Source: Micrococcaceae bacterium (lineage in GTDB: Bacteria; Actinomycetota; Actinomycetes; Actinomycetales; Micrococcaceae). Taken from it: a DNA stretch of 64,000 nucleotides. The stretch covers positions 1 to 64,000 of the forward strand of contig JABXHI010000028.1 of the NCBI GenBank assembly GCA_013393415.1. The letters run 5' to 3'. Positions 18,191 to 27,711 of the stretch are shown in pieces. The translations under genes were made by a program, and so were the position numbers. The notes under the pieces are model-generated. The model had not been told where the DNA came from, did not search any database, and saw only the letters and a list, made by a program, of their open reading frames with translations. Each line of letters opens with the position of its first letter. Position 1 is the first letter of the stretch.

Positions 18191-18721
18191 CTACTGGGCT
18201 GCGGTGACCTGCGCTTCTGATTTTCCTGCCGTCTTACGTTTCTTGCGGAAGTAGACCTGACGACGAATAAGAGCGACGGTTTCGCCCTGTTCATCGGTGA
18301 TCTCCACATCAAACCAGTGCAAGTACTTCTGGCCGTCAGCGGTCTTGCGACGAATGAGGTCCCATGTTTCGTCCGCGACGTGAAAGTCCGCGGTGATTTT
18401 TCCTTTGCCGGGCTTGATGAACTGCGCTTCGACCCCTACATCCCATACCAAGTATTCCTTCCCGAGCCCGTAGACGCCGGCGAACATAAAGAACGGATCG
18501 GTCATCGAGAGCATCGTGCCACCGAATGAGGTGCCCACAAGATTCCGGGTGAAGATATTTGGTTTATGCGTGACGATCGCTCGAGAGGCGTCTTCGGAAA
18601 TATATTCGGGTTTAATGCCGGCCCCGAGATACGGTGGCCAGATCCGCATGAAGCGCTGCAAAAACTTTGGACCGATCCGCATAGAGGCATAGGTCGGGAT
18701 CTTGAATTTCGGAAGTCTCAA
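18191..18721 (-). CDS. DUF4442 hotdog-fold protein (thioesterase-like)
   Basis: A 176-residue protein of the DUF4442/PaaI-related hotdog group (FMRIWPPYLGAGI, FTRNLVGTSFGGTMLSMTDPFFM, WDVGVEAQFIKPGKG). The central helix with GTSFGGTMLSMTDPF is where acyl-CoA thioesterase relatives bind substrate. Its true substrate is unknown. It converges with the acyltransferase gene with 17 bases between the stops and ends with a basic tail (FRKKRKTAGK). Confidence 0.75.
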   Translation of the reverse strand: MRLPKFKIPTYASMRIGPKFLQRFMRIWPPYLGAGIKPEYISEDASRAIVTHKPNIFTRNLVGTSFGGTMLSMTDPFFMFAGVYGLGKEYLVWDVGVEAQFIKPGKGKITADFHVADETWDLIRRKTADGQKYLHWFDVEITDEQGETVALIRRQVYFRKKRKTAGKSEAQVTAAQ

Positions 18722-18823
18722 ACTCGTACTCCTTGGACGGCCTCTGGCACAGCAGTAGGCCAGGTATTGCTGGTCAAATGTATAACGTAGTTCACATTTT
18801 AGACGACAACTGCCAAGTATGGC

Positions 18824-21271
18824 TCACTGCGATGCAAGGTGGGCCTGTAAGTACTGTGCCGTGAGCGTGTTCGTCGCTGCGACATCGTTCGGTGTTCCGG
18901 TCGCAACAATGCGTCCACCGTCAGCACCTCCGCCTGGGCCTAGGTCGATGAGCCAATCGGCGGCGGCAATGATGTCGAGGTCGTGTTCAATCACAATCAC
19001 GGTGGCGCCGCGAGCAATGAGCCGGTCCAAAACGCCTACCAGTACGGCAACATCGTCGGGGTGGAGACCAACCGAGGGCTCGTCGAGCACGAACAGGGTG
19101 TCTTGCTGATTTCGTCCCAGTTCGGTCGACAGCTTGAGCCGTTGCGCTTCACCACCCGACAGCGCCGGTGTGGCTTCTCCCAGGGTCAGATATCCCAGAC
19201 CAAGGTCGGTCAGCACCTTGAGTCTGCGGGTGATACGAGCATAACCGTCAAACACGTCGACGGCTTCAGCCGCGGTCAGGGCTAAGACCTCCGGTATAGA
19301 GTGGCCTTCGAGCTGGACCTTGGAGGCTTCGGGACGGTAGCGCGTGCCGTTGCATGTCGGGCATACCAGGTCCACGTCGGCAAGGAACTGTGCATCCAAC
19401 GCGATCTCACCGTTGCCATCGCATTCGGGGCATTTCAGCGAGCCGGTGTTGTACGAGAAGTCACCGGGAGAATACTGTTCACTGGCTTTGGCAAATTCGG
19501 TCCGGAGTTGATCCATCACGCCCGAATAGGTCGCCACGGTGGACCGGACGTTGATGCCGATCGGGGAGGCATCCACGAGCACGGTGCGATCAATCGTGCT
19601 GTCGACCGACTCGACGTGGTCAGGGTGCTCGCCGTTGAGTGCGGGAATCAGCGATTCTAAGACCAGGGTGGTTTTGCCCGATCCCGAGACCCCGGTGACC
19701 ACGGTCATGACCCCGATGGGGATGCTGACGTCTAAAGCGTCAACGGTATGCAGTGGGTGGGTTTGCATCGCTAGCCATCCGGCTGGATCGCGGTGAGTTC
19801 GTTCGATCGGCTGAGCTGCACGTAAGTGCGGTGCGATGACCGAATCGTGAGCAGCCGCGATCTCTTGGGGTGTACCGGTGGCGATAATGCGGCCGCCGTA
19901 CGCGCCAGAGCCGGGGCCAATCTCAATAAGATGATCACCAGCTTCAACCACGGCGACGTCGTGATCCACGAACACCACGGAATTGCCTTCCGCAAGCAGA
20001 TCACGCATCACACCGATGAGTCCTTCGATATTGGCCGGGTGGAGCCCGATCGAGGGCTCATCCAGCACATAGAGGACACCCGTGGTTTCATTGCGCACAG
20101 CGCGAGCGAGCTGAGCACGTTGGCGCTCGCCGTTGGACAGGGTCGTGGCCGCACGGTCAAGCGATAAGTAGCCAAGTCCAAGTTGGAGGAGCCGTTTTCC
20201 CATATCGGCCAGCGTAGCCACGAGTGCAGCCCCGAGTTCTTGCAGACGATCAGGCAGCTGCAGGCTCTGTGACCATTCCAATAGATCATGTAGGGGCAGC
20301 GCTGAGGCCGAGTCAAGATGGTGTTCGCCGATACGTGGTTGACGTGCTTTATCGGAGAGCCGACTGCCGTGGCAGGTCGGACAGGTTTTTTCGACAAAGA
20401 ACTTCGAAACCCGCTGCAACCGTCTGGCTTCGGTGGCACGCTCTAGTTCTTTGGTCACCGTCAGGTATGCGTTGCGAAACGTAAAATCCAGATCGTGCAC
20501 GCCCTTGCGGGTCGTGAGAGTGATGGCCTTCTTTTCTTCGGGACCGTGGTACACGATCTCGAGTTCTTCGTCCGTGAGCTGGCTGAAGGGCACATCTGTG
20601 CGGACCCCGAACTCGGCGACGATCTGAGGTTGGACGTTGAAACCGAATTGGTTCCAGGGCGCTACGGCGCCTTCGTCGATGGTTTTGGACGGGTCTGGCA
20701 CCAAGCTGGCATGATTGACCTGTCTGGTGATCCCTGTCCCGGCACAATGGGGACAAGCACCTTGCGAGTTGAATGCCAGTTCCTCGGCTTCGGGCGCGTA
20801 AAAATCGTTGCCACAACTCGCGCACGTGATCGACTGTTCGATCGCGACGTTGATGGTCGGCTCGGCATAGGCACCGCAGTGTGGGCACCGATGCTCCGCC
20901 AGCCGAGAGAAGATCAGCCGCAGGACGTTCAGCAGTTCGGTCGACGTGCCAAAGGTGGAACGGACACCGGCGGTTCCTGGACGTTGCCGCAGCGCAAGTG
21001 CCGGTGGGATGTGGCTTACCGAATCGACATCGGCCCGGCCCGTGGCCGCCATCCGCCGTCGTGTATAGGTCGATAACGCTTCCAAATAGCGCCGGGATCC
21101 TTCGGCATACAGTGTGCCCATAGCCAGCGAAGATTTTCCCGAACCTGAGACACCCACAATCCCAACGAGCTGGTTCAGCGGGATGTCGACGTCGATATCT
21201 TTCAGGTTATTGACGCGAGCACCGCGAACGCTGATGTGTGTTTGGGTCGCAGACATGTGGTCATTCGTCAC
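18824..21271 (-). CDS. UvrA-like ABC ATPase (UvrA2 class)
   Basis: An 815-residue paralogue of the excinuclease subunit UvrA. Two ABC domains are seen: Walker A GVSGSGKSSLAMG and GVSGSGKTTLVLE; signatures LSNGERQRAQLARA and LSGGEAQRLKLSTELG; and zinc-finger cysteines (CPHCG, CASC; CPEC, CPTC). It is about 130 residues shorter than true UvrA (about 950), in keeping with the UvrB-binding insert missing in UvrA2 proteins, which are tied to tolerance of DNA-binding drugs and DNA damage. The start is uncertain: GTG 21271, or ATG 21256, neither with a good ribosome site. A housekeeping uvrA is expected elsewhere. Confidence 0.88.
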   Translation of the reverse strand: MTNDHMSATQTHISVRGARVNNLKDIDVDIPLNQLVGIVGVSGSGKSSLAMGTLYAEGSRRYLEALSTYTRRRMAATGRADVDSVSHIPPALALRQRPGTAGVRSTFGTSTELLNVLRLIFSRLAEHRCPHCGAYAEPTINVAIEQSITCASCGNDFYAPEAEELAFNSQGACPHCAGTGITRQVNHASLVPDPSKTIDEGAVAPWNQFGFNVQPQIVAEFGVRTDVPFSQLTDEELEIVYHGPEEKKAITLTTRKGVHDLDFTFRNAYLTVTKELERATEARRLQRVSKFFVEKTCPTCHGSRLSDKARQPRIGEHHLDSASALPLHDLLEWSQSLQLPDRLQELGAALVATLADMGKRLLQLGLGYLSLDRAATTLSNGERQRAQLARAVRNETTGVLYVLDEPSIGLHPANIEGLIGVMRDLLAEGNSVVFVDHDVAVVEAGDHLIEIGPGSGAYGGRIIATGTPQEIAAAHDSVIAPHLRAAQPIERTHRDPAGWLAMQTHPLHTVDALDVSIPIGVMTVVTGVSGSGKTTLVLESLIPALNGEHPDHVESVDSTIDRTVLVDASPIGINVRSTVATYSGVMDQLRTEFAKASEQYSPGDFSYNTGSLKCPECDGNGEIALDAQFLADVDLVCPTCNGTRYRPEASKVQLEGHSIPEVLALTAAEAVDVFDGYARITRRLKVLTDLGLGYLTLGEATPALSGGEAQRLKLSTELGRNQQDTLFVLDEPSVGLHPDDVAVLVGVLDRLIARGATVIVIEHDLDIIAAADWLIDLGPGGGADGGRIVATGTPNDVAATNTLTAQYLQAHLASQ

Positions 21272-21398
21272 AGCAGCGAGTCTAATGGATTAGGCCCGAT
21301 CTTGGTGATGACGGTAGGGGAGTACGGGATCAGCGATGCCGACTGCACGAGTAATACGATGAGGGGTAGTCAGACGCTCATGAAGGTCCCTACATGCA

Positions 21399-21435
21399 GC
21401 TGGCCACCAGTCGCGGTCTGCAACTGGTGGCCAGC
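21399..21435. terminator. Hairpin downstream of asd
   Basis: GCTGGCCACCAGT (21399-21411) pairs perfectly with 21423-21435, leaving an 11-base loop, 24 bases after the asd stop. There is no clear T-run, so it is a termination or mRNA-end hairpin by position only. Confidence 0.45.
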
Positions 21436-21459
21436 ATCAACGTTGGGCCCGGGTGTGCT

Positions 21460-22605
21460 TTAGAGGTTGCCGGTGGCAATCATGAGCATGCGGCGTACTG
21501 GTTCTGCAGCGCCCCAGAGCAGCTGGTCACCTACGGTGAAAGCTGAAATGTACTCGGGGCCCATCGACAGTTTGCGCACGCGACCGACGGGGATGTCCAT
21601 GGTGCCGGTGACGGCAACCGGGGTCAGCTGTTCGACCGAGGCTTCCTTGGTGTTCGGTACGAACTTGACCCAGTCGTTGTCGTTATCCAGCATGTCTTCG
21701 ATCTCATCCAGGGGAATGTCCTTGGTGAGTTTCATGGTCAATGCTTGGGAGTGGGAGCGCAGTGCACCGATGCGGACGGTCACGGATTCTAGCGGCATAA
21801 AGTTGTCGCCGGTACGGCCGAGAATCTTGTTGGTTTCGGCCATGCCTTTCCAGTCTTCGCGTGACATGCCATTGCCAAGGTCGGAATCGATCCAGGGTAT
21901 CAGCGAGCCGGCAAGTGGGGCACCGAATTCGGTGACATCCATGCTGCCGTTGCGCTGTGCCTCGATGACTTTCTTATCCAATTCCAGGATGGCGGAGCTG
22001 GAGTCTTTGAGTTCGTCTGCCACGACGTCGTGGAGTGTGCCGAAGCCTTTGAGTAGCTCACGCATATGGCGTGCACCGCCACCGGATGCAGCCTGGTAGG
22101 TCATGGCGGTTCCCCATTCGACCAGGCCATTGCGCAGGAGTCCGCCGAGCCCGAGGGTCATCAATGAGACGGTGCAGTTGCCGCCGACGAACTGGTTGAC
22201 GCCGTTTTTTAGGCCGGCGTCGATCTGGTCGCGGTTGACCGGGTCGAGCACGATAATGGATTCGTCATCCATACGTAGTGTGGAGGCCGCGTCGATCCAG
22301 ATGCCGTCCCAACCTGCTGCGCGAAGTTTCGGGTACACATCGTTGGTGTAGTCGCCACCCTGCGTTGTGAGAATGATGGGCAGCTTGGCAAGGGTCTCAA
22401 TGTCGTGGGCGTCTTCCAAGGTCTCGGAGGTATCGACACCTTCGAGTTCTGGGACCGGTCCGCCAGCGTTGGACGTCGAGAAGAAGACGGGGTTGATCTT
22501 GGTGAAATCGTGTTCTTCTACCATCCGTTGCATAAGCACGGAACCGACCATGCCGCGCCAGCCGACTAGACCGACTGATGGAGCTGCTGCAGCATCTGCG
22601 TTCAT
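21460..22605 (-). CDS. asd: Aspartate-semialdehyde dehydrogenase (E. coli type)
   Basis: A 381-residue enzyme that reduces aspartyl phosphate to aspartate semialdehyde with NADPH, for lysine, diaminopimelate, threonine and methionine. The sequence is strikingly like the enterobacterial Asd: [34 protein letters not shown], catalytic Cys in [27 protein letters not shown], and the C-terminal [26 protein letters not shown] lies 5 bases before ATG 22605, better than the longer frame opening at 22638. Actinobacteria more often carry the shorter Gram-positive form (about 345 residues), so this variant deserves a phylogeny. Confidence 0.93.
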   Translation of the reverse strand: MNADAAAAPSVGLVGWRGMVGSVLMQRMVEEHDFTKINPVFFSTSNAGGPVPELEGVDTSETLEDAHDIETLAKLPIILTTQGGDYTNDVYPKLRAAGWDGIWIDAASTLRMDDESIIVLDPVNRDQIDAGLKNGVNQFVGGNCTVSLMTLGLGGLLRNGLVEWGTAMTYQAASGGGARHMRELLKGFGTLHDVVADELKDSSSAILELDKKVIEAQRNGSMDVTEFGAPLAGSLIPWIDSDLGNGMSREDWKGMAETNKILGRTGDNFMPLESVTVRIGALRSHSQALTMKLTKDIPLDEIEDMLDNDNDWVKFVPNTKEASVEQLTPVAVTGTMDIPVGRVRKLSMGPEYISAFTVGDQLLWGAAEPVRRMLMIATGNL

Positions 22606-22638
22606 TGGGGCCTCCGAAACGTGTTGAGTCATAAGCAT

Positions 22639-22881
22639 TTATTCTACATTTTGTGCAAGCGCATGTTTTTTGCGGGCGTTATAGGCCCAGAGCCCGACGC
22701 CGATAAAGAGCTGCGTCAGCACGAGGATAAAGATCACGCCGGCGATCGTATTGCCGTTGAGTACTAGGTATAAGCCCATCCCGGCACACACCAATGCCAA
22801 CAGGGGACCGGCCACGAGGCCGAGGAAGGCCAACACCATCTGGCGTTGTGAAACCGGGGCCGTGTTAGTTGTCTTGCTCAA
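22639..22881 (-). CDS. Small two-helix membrane protein
   Basis: An 80-residue protein, probably started by TTG at 22881 because GGGAG lies 7 bases upstream; the frame is open further but overlaps folA fully. Two hydrophobic stretches (MVLAFLGLVAGPLLALVCAGMG, then TIAGVIFILVLTQLFIGVGLW) and a Lys/His-rich tail. Family not recognised. It overlaps the folA stop by 17 bases and lies 33 bases before asd, so it belongs to the thyA-folA-asd transcript. Confidence 0.6.
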   Translation of the reverse strand: MSKTTNTAPVSQRQMVLAFLGLVAGPLLALVCAGMGLYLVLNGNTIAGVIFILVLTQLFIGVGLWAYNARKKHALAQNVE

Positions 22882-23419
22882 GGGTTCGCTCCCATCGTTC
22901 AAACCGGTACTCGACCGAGGACTTGGAAGTGTGCCAACCGTTGGTGGGATCCTGTGCGGCAAGTGTCCATGAACCGTCGAGTTCGGGTGCATACGTGTCG
23001 CCGTCAACGGTGAGGTTGAAGAGGCTGCGTTCTACCACGGTGGCACCATCTATGGCCTGATCATATAGGGTGCCACCGCCGACCACCCAAATTGTTTGAC
23101 TGGTCTTAAGCTGAACGGCGAGTTCCAACCCCTGGTGCAGGTCTTCAACAACATGGACGTCGTCGTGGTCCAATTTGGGGTCGCTTGGGTCATCGCTGAA
23201 TGTTTTCGATACGATGATTGAGGTGCGGCCCGGTAGCGGGCGAACGGATTTCGGAAAGGATGACCACGTTTTCCGACCCATCACGAGGACTTCGCCCATG
23301 GTGACGTCTTTGAAGTGTTTGAGGTCTTCGGGCACGTCCCAGGGCATACCTCCGTCTAAACCGATGACGCCGTCGAGGCTTTGGGCCCAGACCATCCCGA
23401 TGTTTGTATTAGACGGCAA
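22865..23419 (-). CDS. folA: Dihydrofolate reductase
   Basis: A 184-residue DHFR reducing dihydrofolate with NADPH. Motifs: [30 protein letters not shown] (substrate Asp in the PEDLKHF region), [25 protein letters not shown] and [14 protein letters not shown]. The start is probably TTG at 23419, inside the thyA stop region, giving [11 protein letters not shown]. This 11-base overlap suggests coupling with thyA, whose reaction makes the dihydrofolate. The open frame continues 60 codons upstream inside thyA but lacks DHFR features there. Confidence 0.93.
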   Translation of the reverse strand: MPSNTNIGMVWAQSLDGVIGLDGGMPWDVPEDLKHFKDVTMGEVLVMGRKTWSSFPKSVRPLPGRTSIIVSKTFSDDPSDPKLDHDDVHVVEDLHQGLELAVQLKTSQTIWVVGGGTLYDQAIDGATVVERSLFNLTVDGDTYAPELDGSWTLAAQDPTNGWHTSKSSVEYRFERWERTLEQDN

Positions 23420-24248
23420 CTGGAGCTTTGATGGTGGGGTGGTGTTGGTATTCAACGACTTCGAAATCTTCCCATTCGTAACTGAACAAATCTTCAGGTG
23501 TGCGGTTGAAACGTAGCTGCGGGTACGGGTATGGCTGCCGGGAGAGTTGCTCGCGCACTTGCTCGACGTGGTTTGCGTAGATGTGTACATCGCCGCCGGT
23601 CCACACAAACTCGCCGAGGTTATAGCCCAGCTGTTGAGCCATCATCCTGGTCAATAATGCATATTCGGCAATATTGAAGGGCACACCCAAAAACATGTCT
23701 GCCGAGCGTTGGTAGAGCTGGCATGAGAGTTTACCGGGGCCGTCTTCTTCGGGCTGGACATGGAACTGGAACATCGCGTGGCATGCAGGCAGGGCCATCT
23801 CATCGAGCTGGCCGGGGTTCCATGCTGAGACGAGGTGACGGCGCGATGCAGGATGCTGCGCTAACGATTCCATCACCTGACTGATCTGGTCGATGGATTC
23901 ACCATTGGGGGTCGGCCAGGAGCGCCACTGCACGCCGTAGACGGGACCCAGCTCACCGTCCTCGTTAGCCCACTCGTTCCAAATGCGCACGCCGCGCTCT
24001 TGGAGCCATTGCACGTTTGAATCACCGTTGAGGAACCAGATGAGTTCTAGGGCAGCGGATTTGAAGTGGACGCGTTTGGTGGTGATCAGTGGAAAAGACT
24101 CGGCTAAGTCAAAACGCATTTGACGGCCAAACACTGAATAGGTGCCAGTGCCGGTTCGATCGCCGGTGAGCACGCCGTTTTCTAAGACGTCTGCCAGCAG
24201 ATCCTCATAGGGCGTGTCAATACCGGTGGTGTTGTTATACATACTCAT
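23409..24248 (-). CDS. thyA: Thymidylate synthase
   Basis: A 279-residue ThyA methylating dUMP with methylene-tetrahydrofolate. Visible: [20 protein letters not shown] at the N-terminus, [11 protein letters not shown], the catalytic Cys in [31 protein letters not shown], and [11 protein letters not shown]. The C-terminus ends in Val as in the family. Starts MSM; either Met may be used. It heads a thyA-folA-small membrane protein-asd transcript. Confidence 0.95.
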   Translation of the reverse strand: MSMYNNTTGIDTPYEDLLADVLENGVLTGDRTGTGTYSVFGRQMRFDLAESFPLITTKRVHFKSAALELIWFLNGDSNVQWLQERGVRIWNEWANEDGELGPVYGVQWRSWPTPNGESIDQISQVMESLAQHPASRRHLVSAWNPGQLDEMALPACHAMFQFHVQPEEDGPGKLSCQLYQRSADMFLGVPFNIAEYALLTRMMAQQLGYNLGEFVWTGGDVHIYANHVEQVREQLSRQPYPYPQLRFNRTPEDLFSYEWEDFEVVEYQHHPTIKAPVAV

Positions 24249-24271
24249 CGTTTCGTGGTCTGACTCGGTGG

Positions 24272-24637
24272 TTATGGGTTCGTGTTTTCAGTGGCAACTA
24301 GCTCCCTGTATTCGGGATACCGGCGCAAGTAATCCTCGATATAGGAACATTGGTTGGTGAATTTTTGTTCCTGTTTTTTCAGCTGTTCAAACACCAGTGT
24401 GGCCAGGGCTCGTGCGTATCCTTGCCGCCCGAACTCCTCGGCAACAATCGTGTGCTGCAATACATAGACCCCGTCTTCTTCCTCTGTCATGCGGTATCCG
24501 ATGAAGCCGATGAACGTGCTGGTGCCAGTGTCTGGGTTGTCTTGGTGCAGTTCAAAGCGGTCTTTGGCAGGAACGTCCACGAGTCGAAGATGAGTGTGCA
24601 CGATCTTGTCTGGCAGTGAGCCCGGCGAGGTAGTCAT
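24272..24637 (-). CDS. GNAT-type N-acetyltransferase (YjdJ-like)
   Basis: A 121-residue single-domain protein of the Gcn5-related group with YjdJ features: [37 protein letters not shown] (the acetyl-CoA loop is GRQGYA), then [15 protein letters not shown]. Such proteins are short and their acceptors unknown. Lies 23 bases before thyA in the same direction, so perhaps co-transcribed. Confidence 0.8.
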   Translation of the reverse strand: MTTSPGSLPDKIVHTHLRLVDVPAKDRFELHQDNPDTGTSTFIGFIGYRMTEEEDGVYVLQHTIVAEEFGRQGYARALATLVFEQLKKQEQKFTNQCSYIEDYLRRYPEYRELVATENTNP

Positions 24638-24688
24638 GGGCTTAGCCTACCAACCCGCTCGGGAAGGTGAGTAGGCTCCGGCCCCCGG

Positions 24689-25705
24689 TTATGGGACAAA
24701 CGGTTCGTAGCGTTCCACGGATACAATTTTGCCCCCGAGGTGGGTTGCCCGATGCACCACCAGAATCGAGCCCGGTGCTAGATTTGCTTTTTTCTTCGTG
24801 TAGACATGCTTGGGATTGACGACCGATTTGTTATCTTCGCGAATCCACGACTTGATTTCTTTGAGGATGCGTTTGACGACCGAGGGCTGGGAGCACAGCA
24901 GCGCTGGTTCGTGACGCTTGAACTCTTGGCGGAGTCGCTTCGCCATGAACTTTGGATGCGATTTCGCGGTTTTGATGTTCAACCACTTTTTGGGTCTTAC
25001 GGCACCACCGTGTCGCTTTACAAAGGGTGCGATGGTCTCCAACGAGCGAGTGTATTTGGAGGTTAAGATGCGGCTGGGCGTCCAACCACGCAAGAGCTTG
25101 GCCATCGCTTTGGCTTGGGTGTATCCGGAGTCAGCCAGGGGACGATCAATTTCGTCTTTTGTCCAAGATTCAGCCGGGATAGCTTTGGCTTGGCGCAGAA
25201 CAATAAACGGCACCGTCGCCAGATGTTTCTGCGTATATGCTTCCGCTAAGGCATCCAGCGGCTTTTCATCGAGCTTTTTGGTCAGTAACTGTCGCGCCTC
25301 ATCGATACTTGCCCAGTGGGTGTCATCCACCTCGTTCGCATCGGGCCGGGGTTTCTGGTCAACAACCCGAGCCGCCCAGTACCAGACCTCTTTGCGGTTA
25401 TTGCCATTTGCCGTCTTATATCGCACAATCCCCAGCGGTATGCCGAGCGTGAGTTGCAGCCCGATTTCTTCTTTTGTCTCGCGCCAGGCCGTTTCGGGCA
25501 GTGTCTCTTCAGCATCGAGCCGTCCCTTGGGCCAGGACCAGTCATCGTATTCGGGACGGTGAATGAGAAGTACTTGGAGTTGGCCGGCTTTGATCCGCCA
25601 CGGAATGGTACCGGCGGCCACGATCTTTGCGTTGAGTCCCTGTTCGGTCGTCGCTGCAGTGACACGAGTAGTGGTGAGTTTACCGATGCGTTTTGCCGCT
25701 CGCAT
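24689..25705 (-). CDS. Nudix hydrolase fused to histidine-phosphatase-like domain (MutT1 type)
   Basis: A 338-residue fusion like mycobacterial MutT1, which removes 8-oxo-dGTP/8-oxo-GTP and related diphosphates. Domain 1 (about 25-150) has the complete Nudix box from G61 to L83 (GX5EX7REXXEEXGL: GRLDAEETLP, RETKEEIGL). Domain 2 (about 165-338) resembles the histidine phosphatase fold (DRPLADSGYTQAKAMAKLL, ILTSKYTRSLETIAPF, ILVVHRATH). The catalytic RHG-type histidine is replaced by Gln: LRQAKA, with R171 and Q172. The phosphatase half may thus be inactive or structural. AG-rich upstream sequence suits initiation at MRAAKR. Confidence 0.87.
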   Translation of the reverse strand: MRAAKRIGKLTTTRVTAATTEQGLNAKIVAAGTIPWRIKAGQLQVLLIHRPEYDDWSWPKGRLDAEETLPETAWRETKEEIGLQLTLGIPLGIVRYKTANGNNRKEVWYWAARVVDQKPRPDANEVDDTHWASIDEARQLLTKKLDEKPLDALAEAYTQKHLATVPFIVLRQAKAIPAESWTKDEIDRPLADSGYTQAKAMAKLLRGWTPSRILTSKYTRSLETIAPFVKRHGGAVRPKKWLNIKTAKSHPKFMAKRLRQEFKRHEPALLCSQPSVVKRILKEIKSWIREDNKSVVNPKHVYTKKKANLAPGSILVVHRATHLGGKIVSVERYEPFVP

Positions 25706-25713
25706 GAATGGGC

Positions 25714-26622
25714 CTAGCTATTCGAAGAGAACATGACATCGGTGTTTTCAACACCGAATCCCAGAGCATTGTACAGGTTGACCGCTGGCCGATTCTCATC
25801 GTCAACATACAGCACGATTTTCTCTAATCCGGATGCTGCCAAATAGTTCATACCGTGCAGGGTCAGCGCCTTGCCCAAACCGGTGCCCTGAGTGTTGGGG
25901 TGCACGCCCACCGCGTAGACTTCCCCGGCGGCTGAGCCGACCGGCGTTTTTGTCCAGTGAAAGCCTGCCGGTGCGCCTTCTGCGTTCTCAGCGATAAAGA
26001 ATCCCGCCGGATCGAACCAGTCTTCAGCCTTGCGGGCATCGAGATCGGCTTGTGTCAGTTGCCCCTGCTCCGGGTGGTCAGCAAATGCCGTGGCATTGAG
26101 TTCTAACCAGGCTGCGTCATCGTCGCCCGGGTTGAATGTGCGGATCCTGTATCCGTCCGGGACGGTGGCATCGCCGAAGGATTCACTGGTGATGTCGATG
26201 GCCATCCGATACAAAATGCGCACTGGTTCCACATCAGCTGACGCGGCGAGATGGCGAGCCGCTGGATGATCTCCGTGGGTCCACGCCGTCACCGTTTGTT
26301 CATCGGCTGCCTGCTGTGAGAGCAGTTCTTGGGTGGCATCCACCAGGGCCCGGCCAAGACCGCCGCCGCGAGCCTCTGGCGCAACTACGAGTTCGATGAC
26401 GACCGGTTGATTCGCATCCGTGGGGATCACGACCGCCGACGCTCCGGTGAGTTCGTCATCGCCGGTCGTGATGAGCCAGGCATTACCTGAGTTGAGCTCT
26501 ACCCAGGTCTGATCGCCAAACGGTTCATTCTGGTCGGCTGCTACACCGCGATCGGCTAACGTTCGAAGCCGGTCAAGTTGGTTGGCAGTTTCTGCAGGAG
26601 CATGCACACGCAATTGAGTCAT
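25714..26622 (-). CDS. mshD: Mycothiol synthase
   Basis: A 302-residue acetyltransferase that completes mycothiol from Cys-GlcN-Ins and acetyl-CoA. Two tandem GNAT domains: the first with VIELVVAPEARGGGLGRALVDA, the second with EVYAVGVHPNTQGTGLGKALTLHGMNYLA and YVDDENRPAVNLYNALGFGVENTDVMF. ATG 26622 is the start; an open frame 33 codons upstream has no GNAT features. Mycothiol is an actinobacterial thiol, so this gene is strong taxonomic evidence. It lies 8 bases before the MutT1-type gene, both dealing with oxidative damage. Confidence 0.92.
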   Translation of the reverse strand: MTQLRVHAPAETANQLDRLRTLADRGVAADQNEPFGDQTWVELNSGNAWLITTGDDELTGASAVVIPTDANQPVVIELVVAPEARGGGLGRALVDATQELLSQQAADEQTVTAWTHGDHPAARHLAASADVEPVRILYRMAIDITSESFGDATVPDGYRIRTFNPGDDDAAWLELNATAFADHPEQGQLTQADLDARKAEDWFDPAGFFIAENAEGAPAGFHWTKTPVGSAAGEVYAVGVHPNTQGTGLGKALTLHGMNYLAASGLEKIVLYVDDENRPAVNLYNALGFGVENTDVMFSSNS

Positions 26623-26708
26623 GCCACCACAATAACGGTTGGGGCACGATTTCGGGTGGACTGGTCTTTCAACACAGCGTGCCAGTTGTGGCATGACATG
26701 ATAGAGAA

Positions 26709-27536
26709 GTGCGCAGAACAATTTCAGCTTTAACTACGGTCTCAGCAGCAGCGGTGCTGGCAATCGTGACCGTGTTTGTACCAAACTTGCCCGTCTGGGT
26801 CGGTCCGTTGGTGCTGTCCGTGCTGGTCGTGGGCTTCGCGTTTGCCTGGCCCACGATCGTGAGCTCGCATCGACGATGGGGTGTGACGGCAGGGTTGGCG
26901 GGCGCCGGTCTGGTCGCTATTTGGTCGGTGACCCTGTTGCCGATTAACGCTGAGTTCTCGACAATGGCCAATGAACTCTGGCTCGCCCCGGTGGGTGGTG
27001 CTGCCGCACTTGGTGTGTTGGCGATGTTTGTCATCCAAACGTTTACGCTGCCCGGCGGGCTGAAGCGTTTTCTCACCACGGCCACACTGGCGGTGGGTGC
27101 CATCGTAGCCGCCACAAGTGCCGGGTGGACGCTGTTGCTCCGACATAAATATGAGGCTGCGGCAGGCTCGCTGGGTCTGGAGCGCATTTCGGGCGTGACC
27201 TGGCTGATGCTTACCATGCTTGCGGCACTCGCGGTTGCCGCTTTGGTCACGTTGCTGCCGGCCCGTCGCCGCACGCGCATGGTGGCCATCATTGTCGTCG
27301 CGACGGTGGTTGCCGTGGCACTCCAATTTTTCCGGCCGGGCCCATTGTCGGTGCCTGCCGTCCTTGCCAGCGCGATCACCGCGCTCATCGTGGGACTGAC
27401 CGACAGTTTTAGCGAGACACAAGAGGTCGCCGCGAAGACGCTGCAACACCCGTTGACTGCCGTGGCTGCCGGGTCGGCAACCACAATGGTCTCGGGTATG
27501 GTGGCGTACTTTGTCATCCATGTGTTGCCCTGGTAA
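26709..27536 (+). CDS. Multi-pass membrane protein of unknown function
   Basis: A 275-residue GTG-start protein with about eight hydrophobic helices (for example ISALTTVSAAAVLAIVTVF, LVLSVLVVGFAFAWPTIV, ATLAVGAIVAATSAGWTLL, WLMLTMLAALAVAALVTLL, MVAIIVVATVVAVALQFF) and few charged residues. No transporter motif is evident. It diverges from mshD with 86 bases between starts. AGAGAA precedes the start. I cannot assign a function. Confidence 0.7.
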   Translation: MRRTISALTTVSAAAVLAIVTVFVPNLPVWVGPLVLSVLVVGFAFAWPTIVSSHRRWGVTAGLAGAGLVAIWSVTLLPINAEFSTMANELWLAPVGGAAALGVLAMFVIQTFTLPGGLKRFLTTATLAVGAIVAATSAGWTLLLRHKYEAAAGSLGLERISGVTWLMLTMLAALAVAALVTLLPARRRTRMVAIIVVATVVAVALQFFRPGPLSVPAVLASAITALIVGLTDSFSETQEVAAKTLQHPLTAVAAGSATTMVSGMVAYFVIHVLPW

Positions 27537-27589
27537 TAATCCGCGACACTGACTCGTCACCACCAGGTTTTGTGAGTAAACTAAGGGCC

Positions 27590-27703
27590 ATGTCTGTACT
27601 CGCATTAGAAATCTTCTTTACTGTCCTCGTTGGACTCGCCGGCGTCGGTATGGCGCTGTTTGCCATCATGGTTATCCGTAACCTCTACAAGGGTCAACGC
27701 TAA
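27590..27703 (+). CDS. 37-residue single-helix membrane peptide
   Basis: A short gene from ATG 27590 to TAA 27703, with TAAGGG just ahead of the start. The product has one strongly hydrophobic helix (LEIFFTVLVGLAGVGMALFA, then IMVIRNLYK) and a basic end. Codon use resembles its neighbours and it stops 8 bases before the nitrobindin gene, so it is probably co-translated. Function unknown; easily missed by gene finders. Confidence 0.6.
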   Translation: MSVLALEIFFTVLVGLAGVGMALFAIMVIRNLYKGQR

Positions 27704-27711
27704 CTACACCT

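Noticed and set aside
18824-21271. Housekeeping excinuclease uvrA
   Set aside because: Too short by about 130 residues and lacking the UvrB-binding insert; assigned to the UvrA2 class.
26669-27605. Reverse frames of about 280 residues opposite the membrane protein at 26709
   Set aside because: Low-complexity Ala/Thr and Arg/His/Gln products typical of antisense frames in GC-rich DNA.
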